64,000 nt of DNA from Mogibacterium sp. (lineage in GTDB: Bacteria > Bacillota > Clostridia > Peptostreptococcales > Anaerovoracaceae). Location: NCBI GenBank assembly GCA_017405845.1, contig JAFQZQ010000016.1:1-64000 (forward strand). Reading direction: 5' to 3'. The notes under the pieces were generated by a model. The model was not told the DNA's origin and did no database searches. It saw only the letters and a program-made list of their open reading frames with translations. Shown here piece by piece: positions 23,626 to 32,065 of this stretch. The position numbers were made by a program, and so were the translations under genes. Position 1 is the stretch's first letter. Each line of letters opens with the position of its first letter.

Positions 23626-25511
23626 TAGTCGGCGAGCTTGTTCTCTTCTACAAACCTTCTGATCTTCATGCCGGTCGTCTTGTTGAACTCGCTCTTCTTG
23701 ATGACTATGTGCTTGACTCTCTTCCAGTCAGGCCAGTTGGCGTTGAGCCTGTCGATCTCGCTGCTGATGAGCGACATCACAGCGCTCTCGTCGTCTGCCC
23801 TGCTTCCGAGAGCCTCTTTGACGTTTTCCTTGTCAGGACGCAGGGTCACATAGATGCCCCTCTGCATCCTGTCTTCGTTGTCCTCGTCGGCCCACACCAT
23901 GCACTCTTCGACGTACGGACTGCGCGCGATGAGCTCCTCGAGCTCCTCCGGGAAGACGTTCTTGCCGTTTGCGGCGATGATAACGTTCTTTTTGCGCCCC
24001 GTAATGTAGACGTAGTTGTCCGCGTCGAGGTGTCCGATGTCTCCGGTGTGGAACCAGCCGTTCTCCATGCTTGCCGCTGTGGCTTCAGGGTTCTTGTAGT
24101 AGCCCATCATTACCATTGGTCCGCGGAAGCAGATCTCGCCGTTGCCGTCCTCATCCTTGTCGATGATCTTGCACTCAGTGAACTGGAACAGCTTGCCGGC
24201 TGAGTCGTTTCTCATGTATTTCCACTGGTCAGGGTTGAGCGCTACCATAGGCGAGGTCTCGGTGAGACCGTAACCCTGGAGGCACGGGATGCCCATGCTG
24301 CGGAAGAATGCCAGAACCTTAGGGTCTACCCTGGCACCGCCTGCGATGAACATGTCGATGTTGCCGCCGAACTGAGCCATGATCTTGTTTGCGATCGGCT
24401 TCGCGATGTTGAGGCCGAACTTGCTCGTGAAGTTGTTTGCGGCAAACAGCGTATTGACCAGCTTGTCCTGACCCTGCTTTTTGAGGGTCTTCTGGATCGT
24501 ATTGTAGAACTTCTCGTAGATGAGCGGCACCGCGAGCAGGAATGTCGGATGCACCATCTGCATGTCTTTTGTTATGTATTTAAGGCCCCTGCAGAACGCC
24601 ATCGATGCTCCCATGAAGAGTCCCTCGATCATGGTGCAGGTGCACTCGTATGTATGGTGGATAGGAAGCACGCTGAAGAAGATGTCGCTCGGGCATACTT
24701 CGAGGTAGGTCTGCGCGATGAGCACGTCTGTGCAGAGGTTGCGGTGCGAGAGCATGACTCCCTTGCTTACTCCTGTTGTGCCGGATGTGAAGATTATCGA
24801 CACGAGGTCGGATGCTCTGACTCTGGCATCGAGGTAAGTGCGGTCGCCCGCAGCAACCTTCGCCTTGCCCTCTTCTCTCAGGAGGTTCCACGAATAGAGT
24901 CCGTTAGCCGGATCCTCGTGAGCTTCCCTGTTGACTCCGATCACCATTCTGAGACCGGTCTTGCCCTCTGCCTTGATCTCCTTGAAGAGATTGTAGAACT
25001 TCTCCTGGCAGCAGATGACTGCGTCGATCTCTCCCATGTCGCAGAGGTTGGTGAGCTCTTCCTTGCTGAGCTCCTTGTCGAGCGGAACGACTACGCCGGT
25101 GCCGCCTGTGACTGCGAAGTAGGACTCAGCCCACTCGTAACAGTTGGATCCGATAACGCCGATGTGCGCTCCTTTAAGTCCGAGACCGAGAAGGGCCGTT
25201 CCGAGTCCTCTGACATCGTCTCTTACTCCGCCGTAAGTGAACTCTGTGAACCGGTTGTCGCCCGGCATGATCTGGTGATAGAGCACCTTATCGCCGAATG
25301 CCTCGACGCCCGACTCCATCATCATCTTCAGATCTGTGATCGGTCTTCCGATGCGGTACATCACCTCAGGCACATCGCTTGCGGTGATCGCATCAACGTA
25401 TGACTGCATGTCGGCCAGCTCGGCCGCCTTTAATTCTCTGTACTCCTCGTCTGTAAGACCGTCAAGGTCCACATCCTTATACTTTGCTATGACTTCCTTG
25501 TAATTATCCAA
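23625..25511 (-). CDS. AMP-forming acyl-CoA synthetase (long-chain fatty acid type)
   Basis: 628 residues of the ANL superfamily. ATP motif SIIFTSGTTGVSKG near residue 238, then GYGLTETSP, GWFHTGDIGHLD and the hinge motif ITGRKKNVIIAANGKNVFPEE. It activates a carboxylic acid, probably a fatty acid, to acyl-AMP and acyl-CoA. The long N-terminus (about 60 residues before the AMP-binding domain) is typical of the AcsL-like group. Starts at TTG 25511; AGAGGA lies about 13 bases upstream, a rather long gap. A GntR-like operator lies in the hairpin upstream. Confidence 0.93.
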   Translation of the reverse strand: MDNYKEVIAKYKDVDLDGLTDEEYRELKAAELADMQSYVDAITASDVPEVMYRIGRPITDLKMMMESGVEAFGDKVLYHQIMPGDNRFTEFTYGGVRDDVRGLGTALLGLGLKGAHIGVIGSNCYEWAESYFAVTGGTGVVVPLDKELSKEELTNLCDMGEIDAVICCQEKFYNLFKEIKAEGKTGLRMVIGVNREAHEDPANGLYSWNLLREEGKAKVAAGDRTYLDARVRASDLVSIIFTSGTTGVSKGVMLSHRNLCTDVLIAQTYLEVCPSDIFFSVLPIHHTYECTCTMIEGLFMGASMAFCRGLKYITKDMQMVHPTFLLAVPLIYEKFYNTIQKTLKKQGQDKLVNTLFAANNFTSKFGLNIAKPIANKIMAQFGGNIDMFIAGGARVDPKVLAFFRSMGIPCLQGYGLTETSPMVALNPDQWKYMRNDSAGKLFQFTECKIIDKDEDGNGEICFRGPMVMMGYYKNPEATAASMENGWFHTGDIGHLDADNYVYITGRKKNVIIAANGKNVFPEELEELIARSPYVEECMVWADEDNEDRMQRGIYVTLRPDKENVKEALGSRADDESAVMSLISSEIDRLNANWPDWKRVKHIVIKKSEFNKTTGMKIRRFVEENKLAD

Positions 25512-25528
25512 TTTTCAGTATTTTCCTC

Positions 25529-25592
25529 TCATAAAAAAAATGGTAAAAGCCCACTTGTCTACCTAAGTAGCGCCGAATATTTTACCATTTTT
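25529..25592 (-). terminator. Long-loop terminator with operator-like palindrome in the loop
   Basis: AAAAATGGTAAAA (25592-25580 on the minus strand) and TTTTACCATTTTT (25548-25536) form a perfect 13-bp stem followed by further T residues. The 31-base loop contains ACTTGTCTACCTAAGT (25553-25568), close to the GTNTAC half-site symmetry of FadR/GntR operators. It ends the racemase gene and precedes the acyl-CoA synthetase. Confidence 0.7.
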
Positions 25593-25604
25593 ACAACGTT
25601 TATG

Positions 25605-26528
25605 TCAATGTAAGCGGAAGGCAACAGAGCCGTGGAGAACGGTTTTGCCGGTGCCCGGGTCGCTTTCGACTCTGAGCCGGCCGGCCGGCTCATCCAGAGT
25701 GACATCGACCGGCCTGCCGGCCTTTGCAGCCAGGTACATCCCGGCTGCTGCGCTGCCGCTTGCGCAGGAGTTTTCCCAGAACATCGTATCAGCGCCGGGC
25801 ACGTATACGAGCGGGATCATTCTGCGTCGCTCGGTGTTGAAGGCGCCGGTGTCAGAGCTGACGGCGCTGCCGGTTTTCCATGTGGCGCCGGCTTCATCCA
25901 GGAACATAAGGCCCAGGCACTCTGCCTTCAGCGCGATGCACCAGTCTTTAAGCAGCGCCTCTGCGGTAGCCGGATCATCTTTCAGACCGAAGAGGCCTGA
26001 ATCGGGCTCTGCTATTATGTGACTGATGCCTTCCATTTTTACAAGGGGAAGGCTCAAAGTGCCGGTGTTTGCGCCGGCCGCTAAGTTCAGTTCTTCGATT
26101 GCGAGGGCCGGCGGCATTGAAACGGCCGCGCTGTAAAGTTCGGCGGCCTGCCGTTCAAGGCTGACCTGCAGGGGCTTGGAGGCGCCGGACACGTTTACAG
26201 GGACTGATAATGACTCGGGGCCGGCGCCCGGCAGGCCGCGCCTGAATGCGAAAAGCGCGGCCGCACACATCGTTGCGTTGCCGCAGAATTCTCCTCCTGC
26301 CATGCGCAGGCTGACCGGCACGCTTCCCTCCGGAAACACCGCGCCGGCTGCGCCATTATCTGCATATGTAATAAACCCAACCTGCTCAACATCAGGCTCC
26401 AGCTCCATTATCCGCGAAGCGACAGCCGGCTGGTCAGCCACATCAACCTCGCTCTCCACGAGCGCAGTGATGTTTCCGGTCGGGTCCAGCACACAGTATT
26501 CAATTTCTCTGTATTTTCCGTATTCCAT
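25605..26528 (-). CDS. DapF-fold amino-acid racemase (CntK/diaminopimelate epimerase-like)
   Basis: 307 residues. The two catalytic cysteines of the PLP-independent epimerase fold are C82 in MAGGEFCGNATM and C255 in ENSCASGSAA; the surrounding motifs are like the histidine racemase CntK rather than true DapF, whose motifs read GNGxRC and GSGxxA. Only one of the fold's halves keeps the exact DapF residues that bind meso-DAP, so the substrate is likely a different amino acid. It starts near a repeat doublet and directly precedes the amino-acid importer on the chromosome, though the importer lies upstream in transcription. Codon use is strongly GC-rich compared with neighbours. Confidence 0.75.
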   Translation of the reverse strand: MEYGKYREIEYCVLDPTGNITALVESEVDVADQPAVASRIMELEPDVEQVGFITYADNGAAGAVFPEGSVPVSLRMAGGEFCGNATMCAAALFAFRRGLPGAGPESLSVPVNVSGASKPLQVSLERQAAELYSAAVSMPPALAIEELNLAAGANTGTLSLPLVKMEGISHIIAEPDSGLFGLKDDPATAEALLKDWCIALKAECLGLMFLDEAGATWKTGSAVSSDTGAFNTERRRMIPLVYVPGADTMFWENSCASGSAAAGMYLAAKAGRPVDVTLDEPAGRLRVESDPGTGKTVLHGSVAFRLH

Positions 26529-26540
26529 ATTCCCTGAGAG

Positions 26541-26592
26541 AGGGGGACAGGCACCGTTAAGGGTCTCTAACGGTGCCTGTCCCCGTTAGTTG
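26541..26592. repeat. REPIN-like doublet, GGTGCC variant, 17-bp stem
   Basis: GGGGACAGGCACCGTTA (26543-26559), loop AGGGTCTC, TAACGGTGCCTGTCCCC (26568-26584). The loop is the reverse complement equivalent of the loops at 14260 and 17042. It fills the gap between the importer ATPase gene and the DapF-fold racemase. Confidence 0.85.
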
Positions 26593-26596
26593 CCTC

Positions 26597-27355
26597 TTAC
26601 CTTTCAAACACGCGCAGGAACTGCTTTGTCCTCTCCTCCTGCGGATTATCAAACACGTCGCGCGGGTCGCCCTGCTCAACTATCACTCCGCCGTCCATAA
26701 ACAGAACGCGGTTGCTGACCGCCTTCGCGAAAGGCATCTCATGCGTGACCACCACCATAGTCATCTTCTCCTCCGCGAGCTGGCGGATTACTTTCAGCAC
26801 CTCGCCTGTCAGCTCCGGATCGAGCGCCGATGTCGGCTCATCGAAGAAGAGTATCTCAGGCTTCATGGCCATCGCGCGCGCGATCGCAACTCTCTGCTGC
26901 TGGCCTCCCGACAGCTGGTACGGATAGGCGTTCGCCTTGTCCTCAATTCCCATCTTGCGCAGGAGGTCCATCGCCAGCGCTTCGGCCTCATCGCGGCTTA
27001 TGCCCTGAACGTGCATCGGAGCGTCGATGAGGTTCTTAAGTATGCTGTAGTGCGGAAAGAGATTGAACTGCTGGAACACGAGTCCGCAGTACTTTCTGAA
27101 GTGCTTCATCTCGTGCGCTCCCACGTAGACAGCGTTGCCGGACGCGTCGGTGTGCGCCGCGGTCTCGCCCATATAACGAATCTCTCCGCCGTCTATGGTC
27201 TCAAGGAATGTGGCGCATCTGAGCAGCGTCGATTTGCCGGATCCCGACGGTCCGATTATGCTCACCACCTCGCCGTGGTCGACGCCGAAGCTGATGTCCT
27301 TGAGCACCTCGAGTCCGTCGAAGCTCTTTCTGATGTTTTTCATTTCAAGTATCAT
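26597..27355 (-). CDS. Polar amino-acid ABC transporter ATPase
   Basis: 252 residues. Walker [11 protein letters not shown]-loop [10 protein letters not shown], signature [14 protein letters not shown], Walker [15 protein letters not shown] and H-loop VTHEM: the GlnQ/HisP type. It forms an importer with the permease and lipoprotein genes upstream. The segment around residues 60-70 ([12 protein letters not shown]) is slightly longer than usual. Polar amino acid uptake is clear; the exact ligand is not. Confidence 0.95.
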   Translation of the reverse strand: MILEMKNIRKSFDGLEVLKDISFGVDHGEVVSIIGPSGSGKSTLLRCATFLETIDGGEIRYMGETAAHTDASGNAVYVGAHEMKHFRKYCGLVFQQFNLFPHYSILKNLIDAPMHVQGISRDEAEALAMDLLRKMGIEDKANAYPYQLSGGQQQRVAIARAMAMKPEILFFDEPTSALDPELTGEVLKVIRQLAEEKMTMVVVTHEMPFAKAVSNRVLFMDGGVIVEQGDPRDVFDNPQEERTKQFLRVFER

Positions 27356-27367
27356 TACGCTGCCCTC

Positions 27368-28015
27368 CTACTTATAGTAATCCATCGATTTCTCGATGCG
27401 CGCTATCACGACTTCAACCAGATAGTTGGCCACGAAGTAGAAGACGCCCGCTATCAGGAACGGCATGAATGATGACTGCGACGCGGATATCTGCTTTGCA
27501 AGCGAGAACACCTCCGCATATGCGAGTGTGAACGCAAGCGATGTGTCCTTTACGAGCGTAATGACCTCGTTTGTCACAGACGGCATTATGATTTTCACCA
27601 CCTGCGGCAGGATTATCTTCATGAATGTCTGGGGCTTTGTGTAGCCCAGCACCTCCGCCGCCTCATACTGACCGACCGGGATCGACTCAATGCCGCCGCG
27701 GTAGATCTCCGCGAAGTAAGCAGCGTAATTCAGCACAAAGCCGAGTATGATCGCCGGGAATCTCCAGTTTCCGATATTCCAGCCGAAAAGATAATACGGT
27801 CCGAAGTACCATACAAGAAGCTGCAGCATCAGCGGAGTTCCGCGCATTATCGATATGTAGCCCTTGATGAATCCTCTCACAGGCGCGAATCTGGATTTTC
27901 GGAGCAGCGCCACCACCATTCCGAAGGGCAGCGAGCCAATGAGCGTGAGCGCGAAGATCAGGAAAGTCTTCCACATGCCCGACGCCATTGTCGAAAGCAT
28001 TGTTGAAAAAGTCAT
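27368..28015 (-). CDS. Polar amino-acid ABC transporter permease
   Basis: 215 residues, five hydrophobic segments, with the EAA loop AAEVLGYTKPQTFMKIILPQ that docks on the ATPase, followed by the HisMQ-type VKIIMPSVTNEVITLVKDTSL. The protein would work as a homodimer, as only one permease gene is present. It sits 12 bases before the ATPase gene and 113 bases after the binding-protein gene, with a hairpin in that gap. Confidence 0.95.
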   Translation of the reverse strand: MTFSTMLSTMASGMWKTFLIFALTLIGSLPFGMVVALLRKSRFAPVRGFIKGYISIMRGTPLMLQLLVWYFGPYYLFGWNIGNWRFPAIILGFVLNYAAYFAEIYRGGIESIPVGQYEAAEVLGYTKPQTFMKIILPQVVKIIMPSVTNEVITLVKDTSLAFTLAYAEVFSLAKQISASQSSFMPFLIAGVFYFVANYLVEVVIARIEKSMDYYK

Positions 28016-28054
28016 TATCTATCCTCAGTTTCCGTTTTCTTCAGACAAGAGCGA

Positions 28055-28078
28055 TGCTGCAGGAACAGTCCCGCAGCA
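28055..28078 (-). other. Intercistronic hairpin between binding-protein and permease genes
   Basis: TGCTGCGGGA, loop CTGT, TCCTGCAGCA on the minus strand: 10-bp stem with one G-U pair and no T-run. In importer operons such hairpins stabilise the upstream binding-protein message; that role is inference here. Confidence 0.55.
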
Positions 28079-28128
28079 CCGTCTGTACGTTATCTTTGAT
28101 TTACAGTCTGACCAAACGCACTTTTACG

Positions 28129-28959
28129 CTAGTTGTTGATCATCGACAGGTTTTCGTAGATCTCAGGATATTTCTGTCCGATCTCGTCCATCTTGCCGTT
28201 TTCAGCCAGTGTCTTCAGTGCCGCATCTACCTGATCGCGGAGATCGGTATCATCTGTTCTGAATCCGATCGCGTATACTTCCTGGCAGATGTCGTCATCC
28301 AGATATGCGAGGCCTTCAACCTTTGTCATCTGATAGTCGCCTGTTGTTACGTCGATAGCGATAGCATCAATGGCTCCTGCCTTGAGGTCGTTAACGGCGA
28401 TCGTGTATGTATCATACTTTTCAAATGCAGCGAATGTGTTCATCAGATCTTCAGCTCCGCCCTCAGCGTTTGGAGTCTCAAGCATCTCCTGTGCGGATGT
28501 GGAGCCCTGAACGCCGACTTTCTTTCCGGCAAGATCCGCTGCCGACTTGATATCCGATCCCTCGAGAACCATGATCTTAATGGTGTTTACCGAATATGGC
28601 TCGCTCCATGCGAACTTCGGCTCTCTGTCAGGGCTCTTTGTGAAGCCGGACCAGATGCAGTCGATGCTTCCCGATTCAAGCTCTGCCTCCTTTGCATCCC
28701 AGTTGATTGGAACACCTTCATACTCCCAGCCGTTGAGCTCGCAGACAGCCTGAGCCAGCTCTACGTCGAAGCCTGTGGTCTCTCCGTCATCGCCGATATA
28801 TGAATATGGAGGGAAATCCTTATCATAGCCGTGCTTGAATGTGAATGCCTCATCACCGCCGGCGCTGCTGTCGTCACCGCCGCCACCACATGCAGTCAGA
28901 GCTGCCATCGTGAAGATCATTGCGAATGCAAGCACAAGTACTGTTAATCTCTTTTTCAT
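28129..28959 (-). CDS. Amino-acid-binding lipoprotein of the ABC importer
   Basis: 276 residues. Lipoprotein signal with lipobox ALTAC, lipidated Cys at 24, then a glycine-rich linker and the SBP_bac_3 fold. Visible ligand-site motifs are TGFDVELAQAVCELNGW and IWSGFTKSPDRE. First gene of the operon, with its own strong promoter and a palindromic site near the transcript start. The neighbouring racemase and the general type suggest a polar or basic amino acid; not determined. Confidence 0.94.
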   Translation of the reverse strand: MKKRLTVLVLAFAMIFTMAALTACGGGGDDSSAGGDEAFTFKHGYDKDFPPYSYIGDDGETTGFDVELAQAVCELNGWEYEGVPINWDAKEAELESGSIDCIWSGFTKSPDREPKFAWSEPYSVNTIKIMVLEGSDIKSAADLAGKKVGVQGSTSAQEMLETPNAEGGAEDLMNTFAAFEKYDTYTIAVNDLKAGAIDAIAIDVTTGDYQMTKVEGLAYLDDDICQEVYAIGFRTDDTDLRDQVDAALKTLAENGKMDEIGQKYPEIYENLSMINN

Positions 28960-29002
28960 AATCTTTAGTCCTTTCCTTCAGGTTTTTCTTTTGATCGTTC
29001 TG

Positions 29003-29018
29003 CTTTAGCGTGCTAAAG
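29003..29018. promoter_or_regulatory. Operator-like palindrome downstream of the importer promoter
   Basis: CTTTAGC-GT-GCTAAAG, perfect 7-bp arms, placed about 10-25 bases after the predicted transcription start of the importer operon. A repressor binding here would block early elongation. The binding protein is unknown. Confidence 0.5.
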
Positions 29019-29036
29019 TGTTAAATTGACAAAGCA

Positions 29037-29065
29037 ATAATAGCATTTGCACCCCCTGCGGTCAA
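29037..29065 (-). promoter_or_regulatory. Promoter of the amino-acid importer operon
   Basis: Minus strand -35 TTGACC (29065-29060), 17-bp spacer, extended -10 TGCTATTAT (29045-29037). It is 78 bases before the lipoprotein start. Confidence 0.75.
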
Positions 29066-29100
29066 GCATTAACACTGTTTTCTTACAAATACATCCGCAG

Positions 29101-29143
29101 TAAAAAACACGTCACCAGCTGCTTTCACAGCTTTTGACGTGTT
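29101..29143 (-). terminator. Terminator after the YbaK-like gene
   Basis: AACACGTCA/TGACGTGTT 9-bp stem with an inner AGCTG/CAGCT pair, followed on the minus strand by TTTTTTACTG. It ends the dnaX-ybaB-recR-brnQ-ybaK run 20 bases after the last stop. Confidence 0.85.
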
Positions 29144-29164
29144 CAGTCCTTTATTATGCAGTAG

Positions 29165-29653
29165 TTATTCTGCTGCAGGTTCCGGAAGCTTGCTTATGTC
29201 TACCCATGCCAGGGCTCGCGATACCTCGAACAGCTCGTCCGGTGTGAATTCCGCAGCGGAATTGGAGGATCCACAGGCCGGGAATACTGTCTTGAACCTC
29301 TTCATCGATTCATCGCAGTATATCCTGACATCATCGCGTGTTACGCCGAAAGCGCATACCCCGCCGATCTCGTGGTTTGTGTACTCAGGGACTTCTTCAG
29401 GTGAAAGCATCTTTGCCTTTTCGCCGAAGCACTCCTTGTACTTCTTGTTGTCGACTCTGGCATCGCCGGCCACCTGTACAAGAATTCCGGTGCCGTCCTT
29501 GAGCTTGAAGCTCAAAGTCTTGCATATGCGGGCCGGCTCCACGCCGACCGCCTTTGCAGCCAGCTCGACCGTAGCACTGGAAACATCAAATTCCATGATG
29601 CGGTCATCCATTCCGTATTGTTCCAGATACGCGCGTGCGATTTCTATTGACAT
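29165..29653 (-). CDS. YbaK/EbsC family trans-editing protein
   Basis: 162 residues from ATG 29653 (AGGAG six bases upstream; an upstream ATG adds ten residues without an RBS). The family deacylates mis-charged tRNAs such as Cys-tRNA(Pro). Motifs seen are CKTLSFKLKDGTGILVQVAGDARVDNKK (the conserved lysines) and VPEYTNHEIGGVCAFG, the substrate pocket. It follows brnQ after 50 bases. Which aminoacyl-tRNA is edited cannot be told. Confidence 0.88.
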   Translation of the reverse strand: MSIEIARAYLEQYGMDDRIMEFDVSSATVELAAKAVGVEPARICKTLSFKLKDGTGILVQVAGDARVDNKKYKECFGEKAKMLSPEEVPEYTNHEIGGVCAFGVTRDDVRIYCDESMKRFKTVFPACGSSNSAAEFTPDELFEVSRALAWVDISKLPEPAAE

Positions 29654-29703
29654 TGCTATCTCCTGTCCGGGCTTAAAGCCCATTTACCCTTTTATGCGCC
29701 ATC

Positions 29704-31068
29704 TTATGCGGCTGCTCTTTTGCCTTTGCCGCGCATGGCAACTGTCAGCACGAGGCCGATAACCAGTCCGATCAGAGCCGGTACCACCCAGCCGAGACCA
29801 AGGTCAAAGAACGGGAATATTCTGCGGCCGAGCTCTGTGAGTGCCGGTATATGCAGTGCAGTCTGGATGCCTTCAGGCAGTGTCTTGCAGAAATCGAAGA
29901 CTGCCGGGATGAAGGCTCCGAGGGTCACCCAACCGTAAACGTATTTGCTCTTGCCAAAGAGCTTCTCGGTGAGCGCCATGATGATGAGTACTGTTGCCAG
30001 CGGGTAGAGCAGCATGAGCACAGGCACTGCGTAGTTGATGATTGCTGTGAGTCCTACGTTCGAAACGATGAACGAGAACAGCGTGAAGAACATCGCCCAG
30101 CCCCTGTAGTTGAGCTTGCCCGGAACCAGCTTTACAAACATTTCGCCGCAGCTCGTGATGAGACCGATGGCCGTCTTGAGGCAGGCGAATGTTATGGTCA
30201 GCGCGAGCACTATGCTTCCGATGCCGCCGAGGTAGTGATTCGAGATCTGTGCGAGCGCGATGCCGCCGTTGTCGGAGACTTCGAAGAGTCCTCTCGACTG
30301 CGCACCGATTATGATGATGAGCATGTAGATGACAAACATCAGTATGCCCGTGAATACTCCGGATTTGAGTGTTTCTCTCGCGACGTCGCCATCCTTGTCG
30401 ACTCCGAGATCTCTGACAACGTTGATGATAACGATGCCGAATGCGAGTCCTGCAATGGCGTCCATTGTGCCGTAGCCCTCGATGAGCCCGTTAAAGAAAG
30501 CTCCGCTCTGGTAAGAATCGACCGGCGTGACTTCAGACATCGGTGCACCCGGGTTGATGAGCGCCACAACGACGAGAATGCCGAGGAACACGAGGAATAG
30601 CGGGTTGATGACTCGTCCGATCCACGTGGTGATTTTTCCCGGTTTTAGCGAGAAATACATTACAAACGCGAAGAAAATGAACGAGAAAATGAACTGCCAG
30701 AGCTTGAAATGCGACTCGCCCACGATTGGCGCAACGCCCGTGGTGAACGATACGGATGCGCATCTTGGAATGGCAAAGAAAGGTCCGATCGTGAGGTAGA
30801 GCACCGCTGTGAACAGCCTGCCGTACCAGCCCGAGACCTTGTTCGAAAGATCCATCAGGTTGTCACTGTGCGTGTTTCCGATCGCAGCTACGGCGAGGAT
30901 AGGGATCGTAACTGCAGTAACGCAGAATCCGAATATTGCCGGCCAAGTATTGCTGCCGGCCATCTGTCCGAGGTGTACCGGAAAGATCAGGTTGCCGGCA
31001 CCGAAGAACATACCGAACAGTGTGCTTGCTACGACGATGGTTTCTTTCATCGTCAGTTTTCTTTTCAT
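29704..31068 (-). CDS. brnQ: Branched-chain amino acid:cation symporter BrnQ
   Basis: 454 residues with twelve hydrophobic segments. The N-terminus [18 protein letters not shown] is the hallmark of LIVCS carriers, which import Leu, Ile and Val with Na+ or H+. Start ATG overlaps the recR stop (ATGA), so it is translated behind recR despite the unrelated function. A terminal basic stretch RGKGKRAAA faces the cytoplasm. Confidence 0.95.
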   Translation of the reverse strand: MKRKLTMKETIVVASTLFGMFFGAGNLIFPVHLGQMAGSNTWPAIFGFCVTAVTIPILAVAAIGNTHSDNLMDLSNKVSGWYGRLFTAVLYLTIGPFFAIPRCASVSFTTGVAPIVGESHFKLWQFIFSFIFFAFVMYFSLKPGKITTWIGRVINPLFLVFLGILVVVALINPGAPMSEVTPVDSYQSGAFFNGLIEGYGTMDAIAGLAFGIVIINVVRDLGVDKDGDVARETLKSGVFTGILMFVIYMLIIIIGAQSRGLFEVSDNGGIALAQISNHYLGGIGSIVLALTITFACLKTAIGLITSCGEMFVKLVPGKLNYRGWAMFFTLFSFIVSNVGLTAIINYAVPVLMLLYPLATVLIIMALTEKLFGKSKYVYGWVTLGAFIPAVFDFCKTLPEGIQTALHIPALTELGRRIFPFFDLGLGWVVPALIGLVIGLVLTVAMRGKGKRAAA

Positions 31069-31667
31069 AACTCTCTTCTCCCTTCAACTGCTTTCAGAAG
31101 TGTCACTTCGTCAGCGTACTCGAGATCTCCGCCGACCGGTATGCCGTGGGCGATCCTTGTCACCTTGATGCCCGCCGGCTTCAGCAGCCTCGCGATATAC
31201 ATCGCGGTTGCCTCGCCCTCAATATTAGGGTTTGTCGCTATGATCACTTCCTCTACATTGCTGTCGCCCTGCAGCCTCTCGATGAGGCTCTTCAGGTTGA
31301 TATCAGCGGGACCGATTCCCTCCGCGGGAGAGATCGCTCCGTGGAGCACATGGTAGGTGCCCTTATATTCGCGGATGCGCTCCATCGCCATTACGTCCTG
31401 AGGCGTCTCAACGACGCAGATGACGGTCTTGTCTCTGGATTCGTCGGAGCAGATTCCGCACAGTTCTTTATCGGTCAGGTTGCCGCAGACGCTGCAGTAG
31501 TGCAGCGACCTCTTGGCCTCTATGATCGATTCGGCAAGCGCCTCCGCCTCGCGGTCTGTCAGACTGAGCACATGAAAAGCGAGCCTCTGAGCGGTCTTAC
31601 CGCCGATGCCCGGAAGCTTTCCCAGCTCATTTATCAACTTGTTGAGCGAGCGCGGATACTGCCTCAT
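31065..31667 (-). CDS. recR: Recombination mediator protein RecR
   Basis: 200 residues. Helix-hairpin-helix [20 protein letters not shown], zinc finger [16 protein letters not shown], Toprim domain with [12 protein letters not shown] and [14 protein letters not shown]. It loads RecA with RecO/RecF at gaps. Stop and start overlaps link it with ybaB (one base) and brnQ (four bases) in one translation-coupled operon. Confidence 0.97.
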   Translation of the reverse strand: MRQYPRSLNKLINELGKLPGIGGKTAQRLAFHVLSLTDREAEALAESIIEAKRSLHYCSVCGNLTDKELCGICSDESRDKTVICVVETPQDVMAMERIREYKGTYHVLHGAISPAEGIGPADINLKSLIERLQGDSNVEEVIIATNPNIEGEATAMYIARLLKPAGIKVTRIAHGIPVGGDLEYADEVTLLKAVEGRREL

Positions 31668-32047
31668 CAGAAGCCAAGGCCTCCGAATCCGCCCATGGCT
31701 CCGAGGTTGCCTGTGATGCTGTTCATCTCGTTCTCCTCGAGATCCTCGATCTGCCTGATCGCCTCATTAACAGCAGCCATTACGAGATCCTGCAGCATTT
31801 CAACATCATCAGGATCCACAACGTCCTTATCGATTGTCAGATTGGTGATCTGCTTTTTGCCGTTGATCGTAACCTCAACTGCGCCGCCGCCCGCTGTAGT
31901 GGTGAGTTCCTTCTTCTCGAGCTCAGCCTGCTTCTGCTCCATCTCAGCCTGCATGGCCTGGAGCTGCTTGAGCTGCTTCTGCATATCCTTTGCGCCGCCG
32001 CCGTTTCTTGTTTTAGGCTTCTTGCCGGCTTTCATTCCTTTTCCCAT
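31667..32047 (-). CDS. YbaB/EbfC nucleoid-associated protein
   Basis: 126 residues; the usual length is about 105 and the extra part is the basic N-terminus [18 protein letters not shown]. The centre is a long Met/Gln-rich helix ([25 protein letters not shown]) and the C-terminus ends [14 protein letters not shown]. It binds DNA as a dimer. It lies between dnaX and recR as in most bacteria. Confidence 0.95.
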   Translation of the reverse strand: MGKGMKAGKKPKTRNGGGAKDMQKQLKQLQAMQAEMEQKQAELEKKELTTTAGGGAVEVTINGKKQITNLTIDKDVVDPDDVEMLQDLVMAAVNEAIRQIEDLEENEMNSITGNLGAMGGFGGLGF

Positions 32048-32065
32048 TTTTTCCTCCTGTATATA

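Noticed and set aside
25605..26528. True diaminopimelate epimerase (dapF)
   Set aside because: Both cysteines are there, but the surrounding motifs GGEFCGNAT and NSCASGSAA differ from DapF's GNGxRC and GSGxxA signatures; called a DapF-fold racemase instead.
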